Shown here: positions 1 to 6,872 of the stretch, piece by piece | Layout: each line of letters opens with the position of its first letter | Numbering within the stretch: the stretch's first letter is position 1 | DNA from: Dyadobacter sp. Leaf189 | Lineage (GTDB): Bacteria; Bacteroidota; Bacteroidia; Cytophagales; Spirosomataceae | Direction of reading: 5' to 3' | Assembly (NCBI RefSeq): GCF_001424405.1 | Contig: NZ_LMPS01000001.1 | Coordinates: 2,105,999-2,169,998, forward strand | Length of the DNA: 64,000 nucleotides | Translations under genes and position numbers: made by a program | Notes under the pieces: model-generated | Database searches by the model: none | What the model saw: only the letters and a program-made list of their open reading frames with translations | What the model was told of the DNA's origin: nothing

Positions 1-304
1 CGGCAAGCTGATAGGATGAAGTGGTTAGCAGCAGCAAAGGAAGTAAGGCAGCGATCACGAATGCGGAGATCAATGCGATAACCCTGCTGCCGTATTTGTT
101 GATCAGAAACCCGGAAACCGGCATTGTAAAGATCGCGCCGGCGCCAAGTGCGAGTAGTACGACGCCAAGATCGGCATCATTGAGGCCCAGCCGGATTTTG
201 GCAAAGGGTACCATAGGTGCCCAGCTCGACAACCCAATGCCGCAAACCAGGAAAATGAGTAAAACTGCTTTGCGTGCCCGTTTGATCTTTACTTGTTCAT
301 TCAT
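1..304 (-). CDS. MFS transporter, N-terminal part (runs off the left edge)
   Basis: The minus strand encodes an open frame starting at ATG 304-302 (MNEQVKIKRARKAV...) that continues past base 1, so about 101 residues are visible. After a short basic N-terminus there are about three hydrophobic helices (near residues 13-30, 46-66 and 77-95) with a GSR loop between the second and third. This is the usual first part of a 12-helix major facilitator, a proton- or substrate-driven inner-membrane transporter. The second helix contains an Ala/Gly-rich LALGAGAIF stretch like the YbjJ-type MFS branch. It is divergent from a DeoR regulator across a symmetrical operator, so it is probably that regulator's target. 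The substrate cannot be told from the fragment. Confidence 0.8.
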   Translation of the reverse strand, partial: MNEQVKIKRARKAVLLIFLVCGIGLSSWAPMVPFAKIRLGLNDADLGVVLLALGAGAIFTMPVSGFLINKYGSRVIALISAFVIAALLPLLLLTTSSYQLA

Positions 305-326
305 CAGGATAGTAGTTCGTATTTCG

Positions 327-364
327 TTTTGCAAACTAATGCAAATTTGCATAATATTGCAAAA
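327..364. promoter_or_regulatory. 38-bp symmetrical operator between MFS gene and deoR-type gene
   Basis: A perfect 14-bp palindrome (ATGCAAATTTGCAT, 339-352) is flanked at equal distance by TTTTGCAA (327-334) and its complement TTGCAAAA (357-364). The whole element is centred between bases 345 and 346. The four TGCAA half-sites are 10 bp apart within each half, so they sit on one face of the helix. It lies 13 bp from the DeoR start and 23 bp from the MFS start, where a repressor would block both promoters. Binding by the adjacent DeoR protein is inferred. Confidence 0.7.
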
Positions 365-376
365 ACTATTTTTGTT

Positions 377-1126
377 ATGTTAAAGGAGAAACGCTTCTCT
401 TATATTCTGGCCAAATTGCAGGATAACCAGCAAGTCGGTTTTGCAGAACTGAGTGAAGAGCTGCAGGTATCCGAGGATACGGTCAGGCGTGATATTGACA
501 CTTTGTCGAACAATGGCTTGTTAATGAAAGTACGGGGGGGAGCTATTCCACGTTCGCATAATCCATTGACTTTCAAAGAGCGGATCAGTTACCTGAAAGA
601 TGATAAGGAAGTGATTGCATTAAAAGCCCAGTCGTTGATCAGGAGCGGACAAACGATATTCCTCGACGGTGGTACCTCGGTTTTCACACTTGTTTCGCTG
701 CTTCCTACGGACATCAAATTGACGGTAATTACAAACAATACCGCAATTATTCCAGCACTTTCGGCGTATCCGGGTATCCGGTTGATTTTACTGGGAGGCA
801 TTTATTTTCGGGAGTTGGAGACGATCGTGGGGACGCAGGCAATCAAAATGGTCATGAACTTTCAGGCGGATCTGTATTTTATGGGTGTTTGCGCGCTGGA
901 TGTAAATAAAGGTGTTACTGCCAGCTATCTGGAAGAAGCCGAGCTGAAACAGGCTATGCTTCAAAACGCCGCCAGCGCAGTTGCATTAAGCACCTTTGAA
1001 AAGCTCGAAACTTTCGAAAGCTATCGCGTATGTGCGATCGCTGACCTTCAATGCATTATTACCGAACTGGATGCAGCAAATCCAAAGTTGCTGCCGTTCC
1101 GCGCAGAGGGTGTTAAAGTTCTTTGA
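377..1126 (+). CDS. DeoR/GlpR-family transcriptional regulator
   Basis: A 249-residue protein of normal length for the DeoR family. The N-terminal winged helix-turn-helix (about residues 5-60) carries the signature SEDTVRRDIDTLSNNGLL, followed by the family's RGGA turn. The C-terminal DeoR sensor domain (about residues 75-235) contains the phosphosugar-pocket motif FLDGGTSVF. The start is set at ATG 377 because family members begin about five residues before the first helix; the in-frame upstream extension would run through the operator. Such proteins usually repress sugar genes and are released by a phosphorylated sugar. Here the likely targets are its own promoter and the divergent MFS gene. 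Confidence 0.9.
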   Translation: MLKEKRFSYILAKLQDNQQVGFAELSEELQVSEDTVRRDIDTLSNNGLLMKVRGGAIPRSHNPLTFKERISYLKDDKEVIALKAQSLIRSGQTIFLDGGTSVFTLVSLLPTDIKLTVITNNTAIIPALSAYPGIRLILLGGIYFRELETIVGTQAIKMVMNFQADLYFMGVCALDVNKGVTASYLEEAELKQAMLQNAASAVALSTFEKLETFESYRVCAIADLQCIITELDAANPKLLPFRAEGVKVL

Positions 1127-1133
1127 GAATATG

Positions 1134-1141
1134 TATTTTTG
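1134..1141 (+). promoter_or_regulatory. Candidate -7 promoter box for the DUF433 gene
   Basis: TATTTTTG matches the Bacteroidota -7 consensus TAnnTTTG and lies 17 bp before the ATG at 1159. No clear TTTG -33 box is seen at the expected distance, so support is partial. Confidence 0.35.
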
Positions 1142-1158
1142 AGTAAAACAGAGACGAT

Positions 1159-1389
1159 ATGAAAAGCTGGCAGGAACGAATCAGTATAGATAATCAGGTG
1201 CGTTTTGGCAAACCGTGCATCACCGGGACGCGCATTGCGGTTTTGGATATTTTGGGGTGGCTGGCTAATGGTATGTCTTACGACGATATTATGGCAGACT
1301 TTCCATCATTGACCAGAGAAGACATCCTGGCTGCCCTTGCATTCGCTGCTAATCGCGAAGAGAATACACGGATCTTAGTATCTGCCTGA
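1159..1389 (+). CDS. DUF433 domain protein (orphan antitoxin-like)
   Basis: A 76-residue protein covering a complete DUF433 domain. It has the family's opening I..D..VRFGKPCITGTRI, the following VLDILGWLANGMS, and a C-terminal helix-rich part with LTREDILAAL. DUF433 proteins have a winged-helix-like fold and are often the antitoxin-like partner of a DUF5615 PIN-like protein encoded immediately downstream. No such partner exists here: the gene is followed by a terminator and a convergent oxidoreductase. It may be a remnant of a toxin-antitoxin pair or a stand-alone DNA-binding protein. The family is clear; the role is not known. Confidence 0.8.
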   Translation: MKSWQERISIDNQVRFGKPCITGTRIAVLDILGWLANGMSYDDIMADFPSLTREDILAALAFAANREENTRILVSA

Positions 1390-1415
1390 AAGCAAGGTAT
1401 TCTTGAAATATTTTG

Positions 1416-1458
1416 AAACGTAAAACGGTCGCTTATTAAAGGCGACCGTTTTACGTTT
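1416..1458. terminator. Bidirectional hairpin terminator
   Basis: A perfect 17-bp stem (1416-1432 with 1442-1458) and a 9-nt loop, with A/T-rich arms that give a T run on either strand. It lies between the convergent DUF433 and GMC oxidoreductase genes and can serve both. Confidence 0.85.
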
Positions 1459-1460
1459 TA

Positions 1461-3182
1461 CTAGATATTCTTCTTCTTACTTTCTTTAACAGCAAAGTCA
1501 ACTGCCCGGGCTGTGAGCGCCATGTAGGTGAGCGACGGGTTTACGCAGGAGGCGGAAGTCATGGAGGCTCCGTCTGTTACAAACACGTTTTTCACAGCAT
1601 GCAACTGGTTGTTTCCATTCAGGACAGAGGTTTTAGGATCACGTCCCATTCTTGCTGTGCCCATTTCATGGATCGCCATTCCCAGGTAAGATCCATTGTC
1701 ATAGGTTTTTACATTCTTAACTCCTGATTTTTCCAGCATTTCTGCTGCATCATTCATCATATCCACGCGCATTTTCTTTTCATTCTCGCGAAGATCTGCA
1801 TCGAAAACGACAGTAGGGATACCAAACTTGTCTTTCTTCTCTTTGCTGAGGTACATGTGGTTTTCATGGTAAGGAAGTGTCTCCCCAAAACCGCCGAAGC
1901 CCATTGTCCAGCTTCCAGGTGTGGTAAGCTCTTCTTTGAAATCCGCACCGAAAGCGAGTTCGGCCACATTGCGTTGCCAGCCCTGCCGGCCGCCACCACC
2001 CTGGTAGCCGAAACCACGGAGGTAGTCGCGTTTGTCGGATCCGATGTTGCGGTAGCGCGGTACATAGATACCGTTTGCGCGCCGGCCGAAATAATATTTG
2101 TCCAGGTCACCTTCCCAGACGCCGCTTGCGCCGGTGCGGAAATGGTGGTCCATTAAGTTATGACCCAGCTCGCCGGAATCGTTACCCATTCCATTTGGAA
2201 AGCGGTCGGAGGTGGAGTTAAGCAATAATGCCGCAGAAGCAATTGCGCTGGCACAAACGAAGATGATACCCGCGAAATACTCTCTTTCCTGCAATGTTTT
2301 AGTATCCACCACCCGCACGCCGGTTGCTCTTCCGCCTGCTTTTTTGCCGTCGTACATAATTTCCTTTACAGCAGAATCAGGACGCAGTGTTAGCAAGCCT
2401 GTCTTAACCGCAGGTGGCAATGTACTCGATTGTGTACTGAAATAAGCGCCGTACGGACAACCGTAAGAGCAGCGGTTGCGGTACTGGCACGGAGAGCGGC
2501 CCCCTTCCAGTTGAATTTTCGTAGGCTGGGACAAGTTAGCCACGCGGCCGATTGTCATTGTGCGTCCGGGGAATTCCTTTTCCAGGCGCTTCCTTACCTC
2601 TTTTTCCACAAAATACATATCCATAGGAGGAAGGAACTCGCTGTCCGGCAACTGTGGCAAGCCCAGCTTTTCGCCCGAGATACCCACGTGTTTTTCAACA
2701 TAAGAGTACCAGGGAGCAATGTCTTTGTAGCGGATCGGCCAGTCAACTGCGATACCATCTTTCAGGTTGGCTTCAAAGTCGATGTCACTGAGCCGGTACG
2801 ATTGTCTTCCCCACATAATGGACTTACCGCCGACGATATCAGGACGGAACCAGTCGAAGCGCTTTTTCTCTTCGTAAGGTGCGTCCATATCGTTCATCCA
2901 ATACTTCTCGGTATTCTCATTATAGGGATAATCGCGGGAAAGGAATGGGTGTGTTTCTTTTTGTTTTACGGTTAAACGGCCGTTGTACTTGGTTTCCCAG
3001 GGTGCTTTCAATGCATTTTCGTAACCTGTCACGTGTTCCAGGTTCTTGCCTTTTTCGAGCATCAGTACTTTGAGCCCTTTTTCAGTGAGCTCTTTTGCGG
3101 CCCAGCCGCCGGATACGCCAGAACCGATCACGATTGCGTCGTAAGTGTTTTCTTTTAATGCGTCAATATTGAGATTCGCCAT
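1461..3182 (-). CDS. GMC-family FAD-dependent oxidoreductase
   Basis: A 573-residue flavoprotein. The N-terminal Rossmann motif GSGVSG (residues 20-25) binds FAD. The middle holds a Cys-rich segment (232-248) typical of the gluconate 2-dehydrogenase-like branch. The C-terminal GMC domain carries the catalytic His505 (HEMGTARMG) and Asn548 (SCVNPS). Members oxidise sugars or sugar acids at the periplasmic side and pass electrons to a cytochrome or quinone. The gene is 27 bp downstream of the Tat-signal small subunit at 3210-3740 and forms a two-gene operon with it. It has no signal peptide of its own, so it may be carried across the membrane folded with that partner (inference). Substrate unknown. 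Confidence 0.9.
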   Translation of the reverse strand: MANLNIDALKENTYDAIVIGSGVSGGWAAKELTEKGLKVLMLEKGKNLEHVTGYENALKAPWETKYNGRLTVKQKETHPFLSRDYPYNENTEKYWMNDMDAPYEEKKRFDWFRPDIVGGKSIMWGRQSYRLSDIDFEANLKDGIAVDWPIRYKDIAPWYSYVEKHVGISGEKLGLPQLPDSEFLPPMDMYFVEKEVRKRLEKEFPGRTMTIGRVANLSQPTKIQLEGGRSPCQYRNRCSYGCPYGAYFSTQSSTLPPAVKTGLLTLRPDSAVKEIMYDGKKAGGRATGVRVVDTKTLQEREYFAGIIFVCASAIASAALLLNSTSDRFPNGMGNDSGELGHNLMDHHFRTGASGVWEGDLDKYYFGRRANGIYVPRYRNIGSDKRDYLRGFGYQGGGGRQGWQRNVAELAFGADFKEELTTPGSWTMGFGGFGETLPYHENHMYLSKEKKDKFGIPTVVFDADLRENEKKMRVDMMNDAAEMLEKSGVKNVKTYDNGSYLGMAIHEMGTARMGRDPKTSVLNGNNQLHAVKNVFVTDGASMTSASCVNPSLTYMALTARAVDFAVKESKKKNI

Positions 3183-3209
3183 TTTTGATAGATTTAGCAG
3201 GGTTTTGGA

Positions 3210-3740
3210 TTAAAGTGCCCAGCTTTTCTGGCCTTTTGGCATTTGCCAAGAACCATCAAAGCGGCCAGGGATCGGCAGGTAGTCGAGCGCCTGCGTAGCG
3301 CCGATCTCGGAAGTAAAGTAACCTGTCACAGTTAATCCTTTCATCTGCAGGAAAAAAGGCTTGTCAGCAACGGTAGTTTTCTTGATGATCTCGTTCTTTT
3401 GCGTTTGATCGAGTGAAACAAATCCCTTGTTGTAAGTCTGCTTACTCAATGCATCCACCTGATCGAGGCCGGCATAAAACTTCTTCTGCTCGTCGATCGC
3501 GTAACAATCCTGCAATACGCGGGTTATAAATTTCTCTGCACCGGCAGCTTTGGCGCCTGGCGTGCTGGTAGTGGGAATAATTACGTCAGCAACTTCTGCC
3601 AGAAGCGCTTCCTGGCTTTCTGTAATGGAAATAGAAGGGCCAAAATTCAACTTTTCCCCCATGATCCCGGCCATTAAAGGGGCCGAGAGGGTACCTCCCA
3701 TGAGGAAGGTTATTTTTTGAACAGCTTCTCTACGGTTCAT
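3210..3740 (-). CDS. Gluconate 2-dehydrogenase subunit 3 family protein
   Basis: A 176-residue protein starting MNRREAVQKITFLMGG, a twin-arginine-type signal followed by a hydrophobic segment. The mature part has the family's ADVIIPTTSTPGAKAAG motif and a C-terminal LPIPGRFDGSWQMP segment typical of subunit 3. This small subunit accompanies GMC flavoproteins, probably as an export and folding partner. It is the first gene of the operon with the GMC gene. The third subunit of the classical complex, a membrane cytochrome c, is absent from the neighbourhood. Confidence 0.88.
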   Translation of the reverse strand: MNRREAVQKITFLMGGTLSAPLMAGIMGEKLNFGPSISITESQEALLAEVADVIIPTTSTPGAKAAGAEKFITRVLQDCYAIDEQKKFYAGLDQVDALSKQTYNKGFVSLDQTQKNEIIKKTTVADKPFFLQMKGLTVTGYFTSEIGATQALDYLPIPGRFDGSWQMPKGQKSWAL

Positions 3741-4114
3741 GGATTGGGTTTGATATGGTGAAATACGAAAAGGTAAAATTGATCTTTAAATATAACACTG
3801 ATCTCTTTTCAAACCAGCAATTTGGGATAGGAATGATGGAAATTCCCGATTGTTAATCCAACAGCGCCGCTTGCTCATCAAATATTTGAAGGTAGATTTT
3901 GAGGTAGCATATTTGAAGCATATTCTAGGCCTTTCTAGATCGCCGATCTCCCCGGTCGGCATATGACTGAAAAGGTTAAGTAATAGAGGAACGTTGAGTA
4001 AATAATGCAAATAACTTCTCTGAGATTTCAGGGAAGTTATTTTTTTGGCTCAAAATGAAGGCCGAATCATTATCCTGCCAAGTCTTAAAATGACGTTTCC
4101 TATGCCAGAAGGCA
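3741..4114. other. Gene-poor 374-bp gap with an orphan plus-strand terminator
   Basis: No convincing protein gene is seen here. A weak 74-codon minus-strand frame with a TTG start (3786-4010) has no recognisable family and was not accepted. The notable content is the hairpin terminator at 4010-4046, which faces the plus strand although no plus-strand gene precedes it. A small RNA ending there is possible. Confidence 0.4.
4010..4046 (+). terminator. Intrinsic terminator with no upstream plus-strand gene
   Basis: A 14-bp stem (4010-4023 with 4028-4041, one G-U wobble) closed by the GATT loop and followed by a T run. On the minus strand the sequence after the stem is not T-rich, so it points to the plus strand. 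Confidence 0.65.
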
Positions 4115-4453
4115 TTAAAGCATAATCACCCGCTTTGGTTTGCTGGGATCATATTTTACGTGAATGCGCGCGCCGATCCGCAATGCGGCCAGTTCTGACA
4201 CTTTTGTCCACCGGTCCAATTCAATCACGTAGTTCCGCATTCTTTTTGGCTCGACCTGCAATCTCAGCCTTATTTTGGCAATCGGGCCGCTGCGCGCTGC
4301 ATTCAGCATTTCAACATCCAGGATCGTAGCCGCAGTTTCTTCGCCATGCGTTGCGATATCGCTCTTACATTGCTTTATCAGACGTTTTCGGATCACTTTT
4401 AAAAGTGTCGAAATGCCGAAGACAATAATGCCGGTCAGTAAGAATGTTTGCAT
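4115..4453 (-). CDS. Small membrane-anchored hypothetical protein
   Basis: A 112-residue protein. One N-terminal hydrophobic helix (about residues 3-17) precedes a basic stretch (KVIRKRLIKQCK), then a beta-rich cytosolic domain of about 75 residues. Its pattern (ETAATILDVE..., KIRLRLQVEP, LRIGARIHVKYDPSKPKRVIML) resembles small bacterial membrane proteins whose final strand reads V.YDP..P..V. No enzyme motif is visible. It is monocistronic, about 170 bp from the divergent aldo/keto reductase. Function unknown. Confidence 0.6.
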   Translation of the reverse strand: MQTFLLTGIIVFGISTLLKVIRKRLIKQCKSDIATHGEETAATILDVEMLNAARSGPIAKIRLRLQVEPKRMRNYVIELDRWTKVSELAALRIGARIHVKYDPSKPKRVIML

Positions 4454-4626
4454 ATTTTTAGTTTAATTGAGCGCAGCTCAATTAAGGACGGCGGAAAGCC
4501 TTTCGCAAACGCGATTATTCAAAGGCTGAACAGCAATGAGCAACCGAAATAAGTTTGTGATGGTTTGTAGTAAATGTTCTATAATCCTCGGGGGCAACTT
4601 ATCTAAATTATTAAACTGTCATTGAT

Positions 4627-5676
4627 ATGGAATACAGACAATTGGGCGCATCGGGCTTGAAAGTGCCTGTGCTGAGCTTCGGTACCGGGACTTTTGGCGG
4701 TGGCGGAGACTTCTTTAAGGCTTGGGGCAACACACAGGTGGACGAGGCTAAACAGCTGGTGGGCCTGTGCATGGACGCTGGAATCAACTTTTTCGATACT
4801 GCGAATGTGTACTCACAAGGTGCAGCTGAGGAAATACTTGGTAAAGCAATTATCGGAATGCGCGACCAGATTATCCTGTCTACAAAGGCTACATTTAAAA
4901 TGGGGAGCAAGCCCAACGATTTCGGCTCGTCGCGGTTTTATCTTGTAAAAGCCTGCGAAGATAGCCTGCGTCGCCTGCAAACCGACTATATAGATATTTA
5001 CCACATGCACGGTTTCGATGGCGTAACTCCCGTTGAAGAAACACTAAGTGCATTGGACGATCTGGTTCGTGCTGGAAAAATCAGGTATATAGCCTGTTCT
5101 AATTTCTCGGGCTGGCATCTGATGAAATCCCTTTCCGTTTCTGAACGGTATGGTTGGTCGAAGTACATTGCGCACCAGGCACATTATTCTTTGCTGAGCC
5201 GGGAGCTTGAATGGGAGCTGATGCCGCTTGCGTTGGATCAAAACGTTGGTACCATTGTGTGGAGCCCGCTTTCGGCTGGCCGACTGGGAGGTAAGTACCG
5301 CCGCAATCAGCCCATTCCCGCAGATGGCCGCATTGCGCAGGGCGGGGGAGAGGGGCCGGCTATTCCGGAGGACTTTTTCTATAATCTGATCGACGTGCTT
5401 GACGAGGTGGCGGGTGAAACCGGGAAAACAGTCGCGCAGGTTGCATTGAACTGGCTTTTGCAGCGCCCAACAGTGAGCAACATTGTTATTGGTGCCAGAA
5501 ACGAGGACCAGCTGAAACAAAGTCTCGGCGCTATCGGCTGGAACCTCAGCCTCGATCAGGTAAAGAAACTCGATGCAGCTAGCGAGAAAGCGCCTGTATA
5601 TCCGTACTGGCATCAAAGAAAAAATCCGGATCTCAATCCGCTCCCTGATTTTTACGATCGCTTGAATCGCAGCTAG
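4627..5676 (+). CDS. Aldo/keto reductase family oxidoreductase
   Basis: A 349-residue (alpha/beta)8 NADP-dependent oxidoreductase. The AKR tetrad is visible: Asp57 and Tyr62 (DTANVYSQG), Lys87 (STKATF) and His128 (YHMHGFD). The nucleotide-binding end is present as IVIGARNEDQLKQ. The sequence resembles the voltage-channel-beta-like/general-stress AKR group that acts on aldehydes, ketones and sugars. It ends 4 bp from the convergent response regulator. Some AKRs oxidise free L-fucose and other aldoses, so it is a distant candidate for the step missing from the fucose locus at 17-22 kb. That is only an inference, given the 12-kb distance. Confidence 0.9.
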   Translation: MEYRQLGASGLKVPVLSFGTGTFGGGGDFFKAWGNTQVDEAKQLVGLCMDAGINFFDTANVYSQGAAEEILGKAIIGMRDQIILSTKATFKMGSKPNDFGSSRFYLVKACEDSLRRLQTDYIDIYHMHGFDGVTPVEETLSALDDLVRAGKIRYIACSNFSGWHLMKSLSVSERYGWSKYIAHQAHYSLLSRELEWELMPLALDQNVGTIVWSPLSAGRLGGKYRRNQPIPADGRIAQGGGEGPAIPEDFFYNLIDVLDEVAGETGKTVAQVALNWLLQRPTVSNIVIGARNEDQLKQSLGAIGWNLSLDQVKKLDAASEKAPVYPYWHQRKNPDLNPLPDFYDRLNRS

Positions 5677-5680
5677 CGCC

Positions 5681-6325
5681 TTATTGCTTTTGCAGCTCGG
5701 GAATGAAGAGCTTGTGCTGGATTGCGTACACGATCAGATCAGTCGTGCGTTTCACCTTCATTTTGTCCATTACACTGCGGTGGTAATACTGTACGGTATG
5801 CACGCTCAATTTGAGATCGTATGCAATCTCCTTGATCGTGTGGCCGCCGCATACCCGCTGTAATACTTCATTTTCCCTGGGCGACAGGTGAAAAGCGAGC
5901 TGCTCGCCGGCAAATACGCTATTGATCAGCATATCCTTCAATGCTGTGCCAATAAACTGTTTGCCGGCGGCTACTGCAAAAATGCATTCACTGAATTCTT
6001 CAAATAAGGTATACCTGGACAACACGCCGTGTGCTCCGCGTTTGATTGTGCTTTTTACTACGTGAACGTCAGGCTCGTCGCAAAGCACGATTACTTTCAG
6101 CCCGTCGGGCAAAGCTGATTTACACTTTTCGAGCATATCGTGACCTTCCTCATCTACTATTGATGAGTTTACTACTGCTACGTCCGGACACTCGTCTGCC
6201 AACTCTTCCAAAAAGTCTTTTCCGGTAATGAATGTGTTTATACTATCGAACTCCGGATTTTGTAGTAGCAGCTGTTTTAGTGAGTCAATTAAAAGTAGGT
6301 TTACGTCTACAAGTGCAATTCTCAT
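5681..6325 (-). CDS. NarL/LuxR-type response regulator with degenerate receiver
   Basis: A 214-residue protein from the chosen ATG at 6325 (MRIALVDVNLLLIDSL), where the receiver begins; an in-frame ATG 57 bp upstream is possible. The N-terminal receiver fold (1-120) is recognisable but its chemistry is lost. The acidic pair is D7-V8, the phospho-acceptor position is Asn53 (VAVVNSSI), the switch Thr/Ser position is Cys82, and the conserved Lys is Arg104. The C-terminal LuxR helix-turn-helix (about 145-200; SPRENEVLQ... HTVQYYHRSVMDKM) is intact. It probably binds DNA without classical phosphorylation. It is divergent from the large T9SS cargo gene and may control it (inference). Confidence 0.85.
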   Translation of the reverse strand: MRIALVDVNLLLIDSLKQLLLQNPEFDSINTFITGKDFLEELADECPDVAVVNSSIVDEEGHDMLEKCKSALPDGLKVIVLCDEPDVHVVKSTIKRGAHGVLSRYTLFEEFSECIFAVAAGKQFIGTALKDMLINSVFAGEQLAFHLSPRENEVLQRVCGGHTIKEIAYDLKLSVHTVQYYHRSVMDKMKVKRTTDLIVYAIQHKLFIPELQKQ

Positions 6326-6872
6326 ATCATTTTCGTGATTGGCTTCAAAGTCAGGCTTTAAAGCTTTTACATGTGTCTGCAATCTGGTTTTCAGTTACGC
6401 AGATAACACGATTTTAAGTGTTCAAATGGTGAATAATGCCTAAATAAAGCCATTTATTCGGATTAAGCTTCATTTTTCCTTCGAAAAATAATACTATTTA
6501 TTTACCGGACGAGGCTATTCCTGTCGAAAATACCTTTCCTCTTTGTAGCTAAAATTAATTCGATACCTACTATAAACAACTGGTAAAATTATAGTAAAAA
6601 TATGCGGGTTTTCTTTGATGGTTTAATGGACAATATTTGTGGCATATAGAACTATTGCTGCGCATAAATAGGACTATATCTGTCTATTCACATCAATTTA
6701 ATTCGCAAACTATGTCTTCATCAGCTACCTAATTACCAGTCGCCTTTCTAACACGTTCTCCGGGGCTTTGAACAGGAAGCCGTTCCGCTAAACCTTGGTC
6801 CTTCTGTTCTGCGATCATCTCAGCATACGGGTTTTCCAGCCTATGCCATTACTCTACTAACTCATCTTTTCT
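6326..6872. other. 547-bp divergent intergenic region
   Basis: An AT-rich region between the response regulator and the 1209-residue secreted protein, with no gene seen. It contains a perfect 8-bp inverted repeat, TACTATAA (6568-6575) and TTATAGTA (6589-6596), separated by 13 bp. That could be an operator for a dimeric regulator such as the adjacent LuxR-type protein. No confident promoter pair was located, so the leader of the secreted protein gene may be long. Confidence 0.4.

Noticed and set aside
21..383. 120-codon plus-strand frame at the left edge
   Set aside because: It is the complement of the MFS transporter N-terminus and runs through the operator; its residues show no membrane or domain pattern.
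3786..4010. 74-codon minus-strand frame with TTG start in the gap upstream of the Tat small-subunit gene
   Set aside because: No recognisable family, unusual composition and start, and its 5' end lies inside the terminator hairpin. Treated as non-coding gap content.
6632..6639. AATATTTG as a -7 box for the T9SS cargo gene
   Set aside because: One mismatch in the TA pair and a TTTG only 14 bp upstream, which is too short a spacer.
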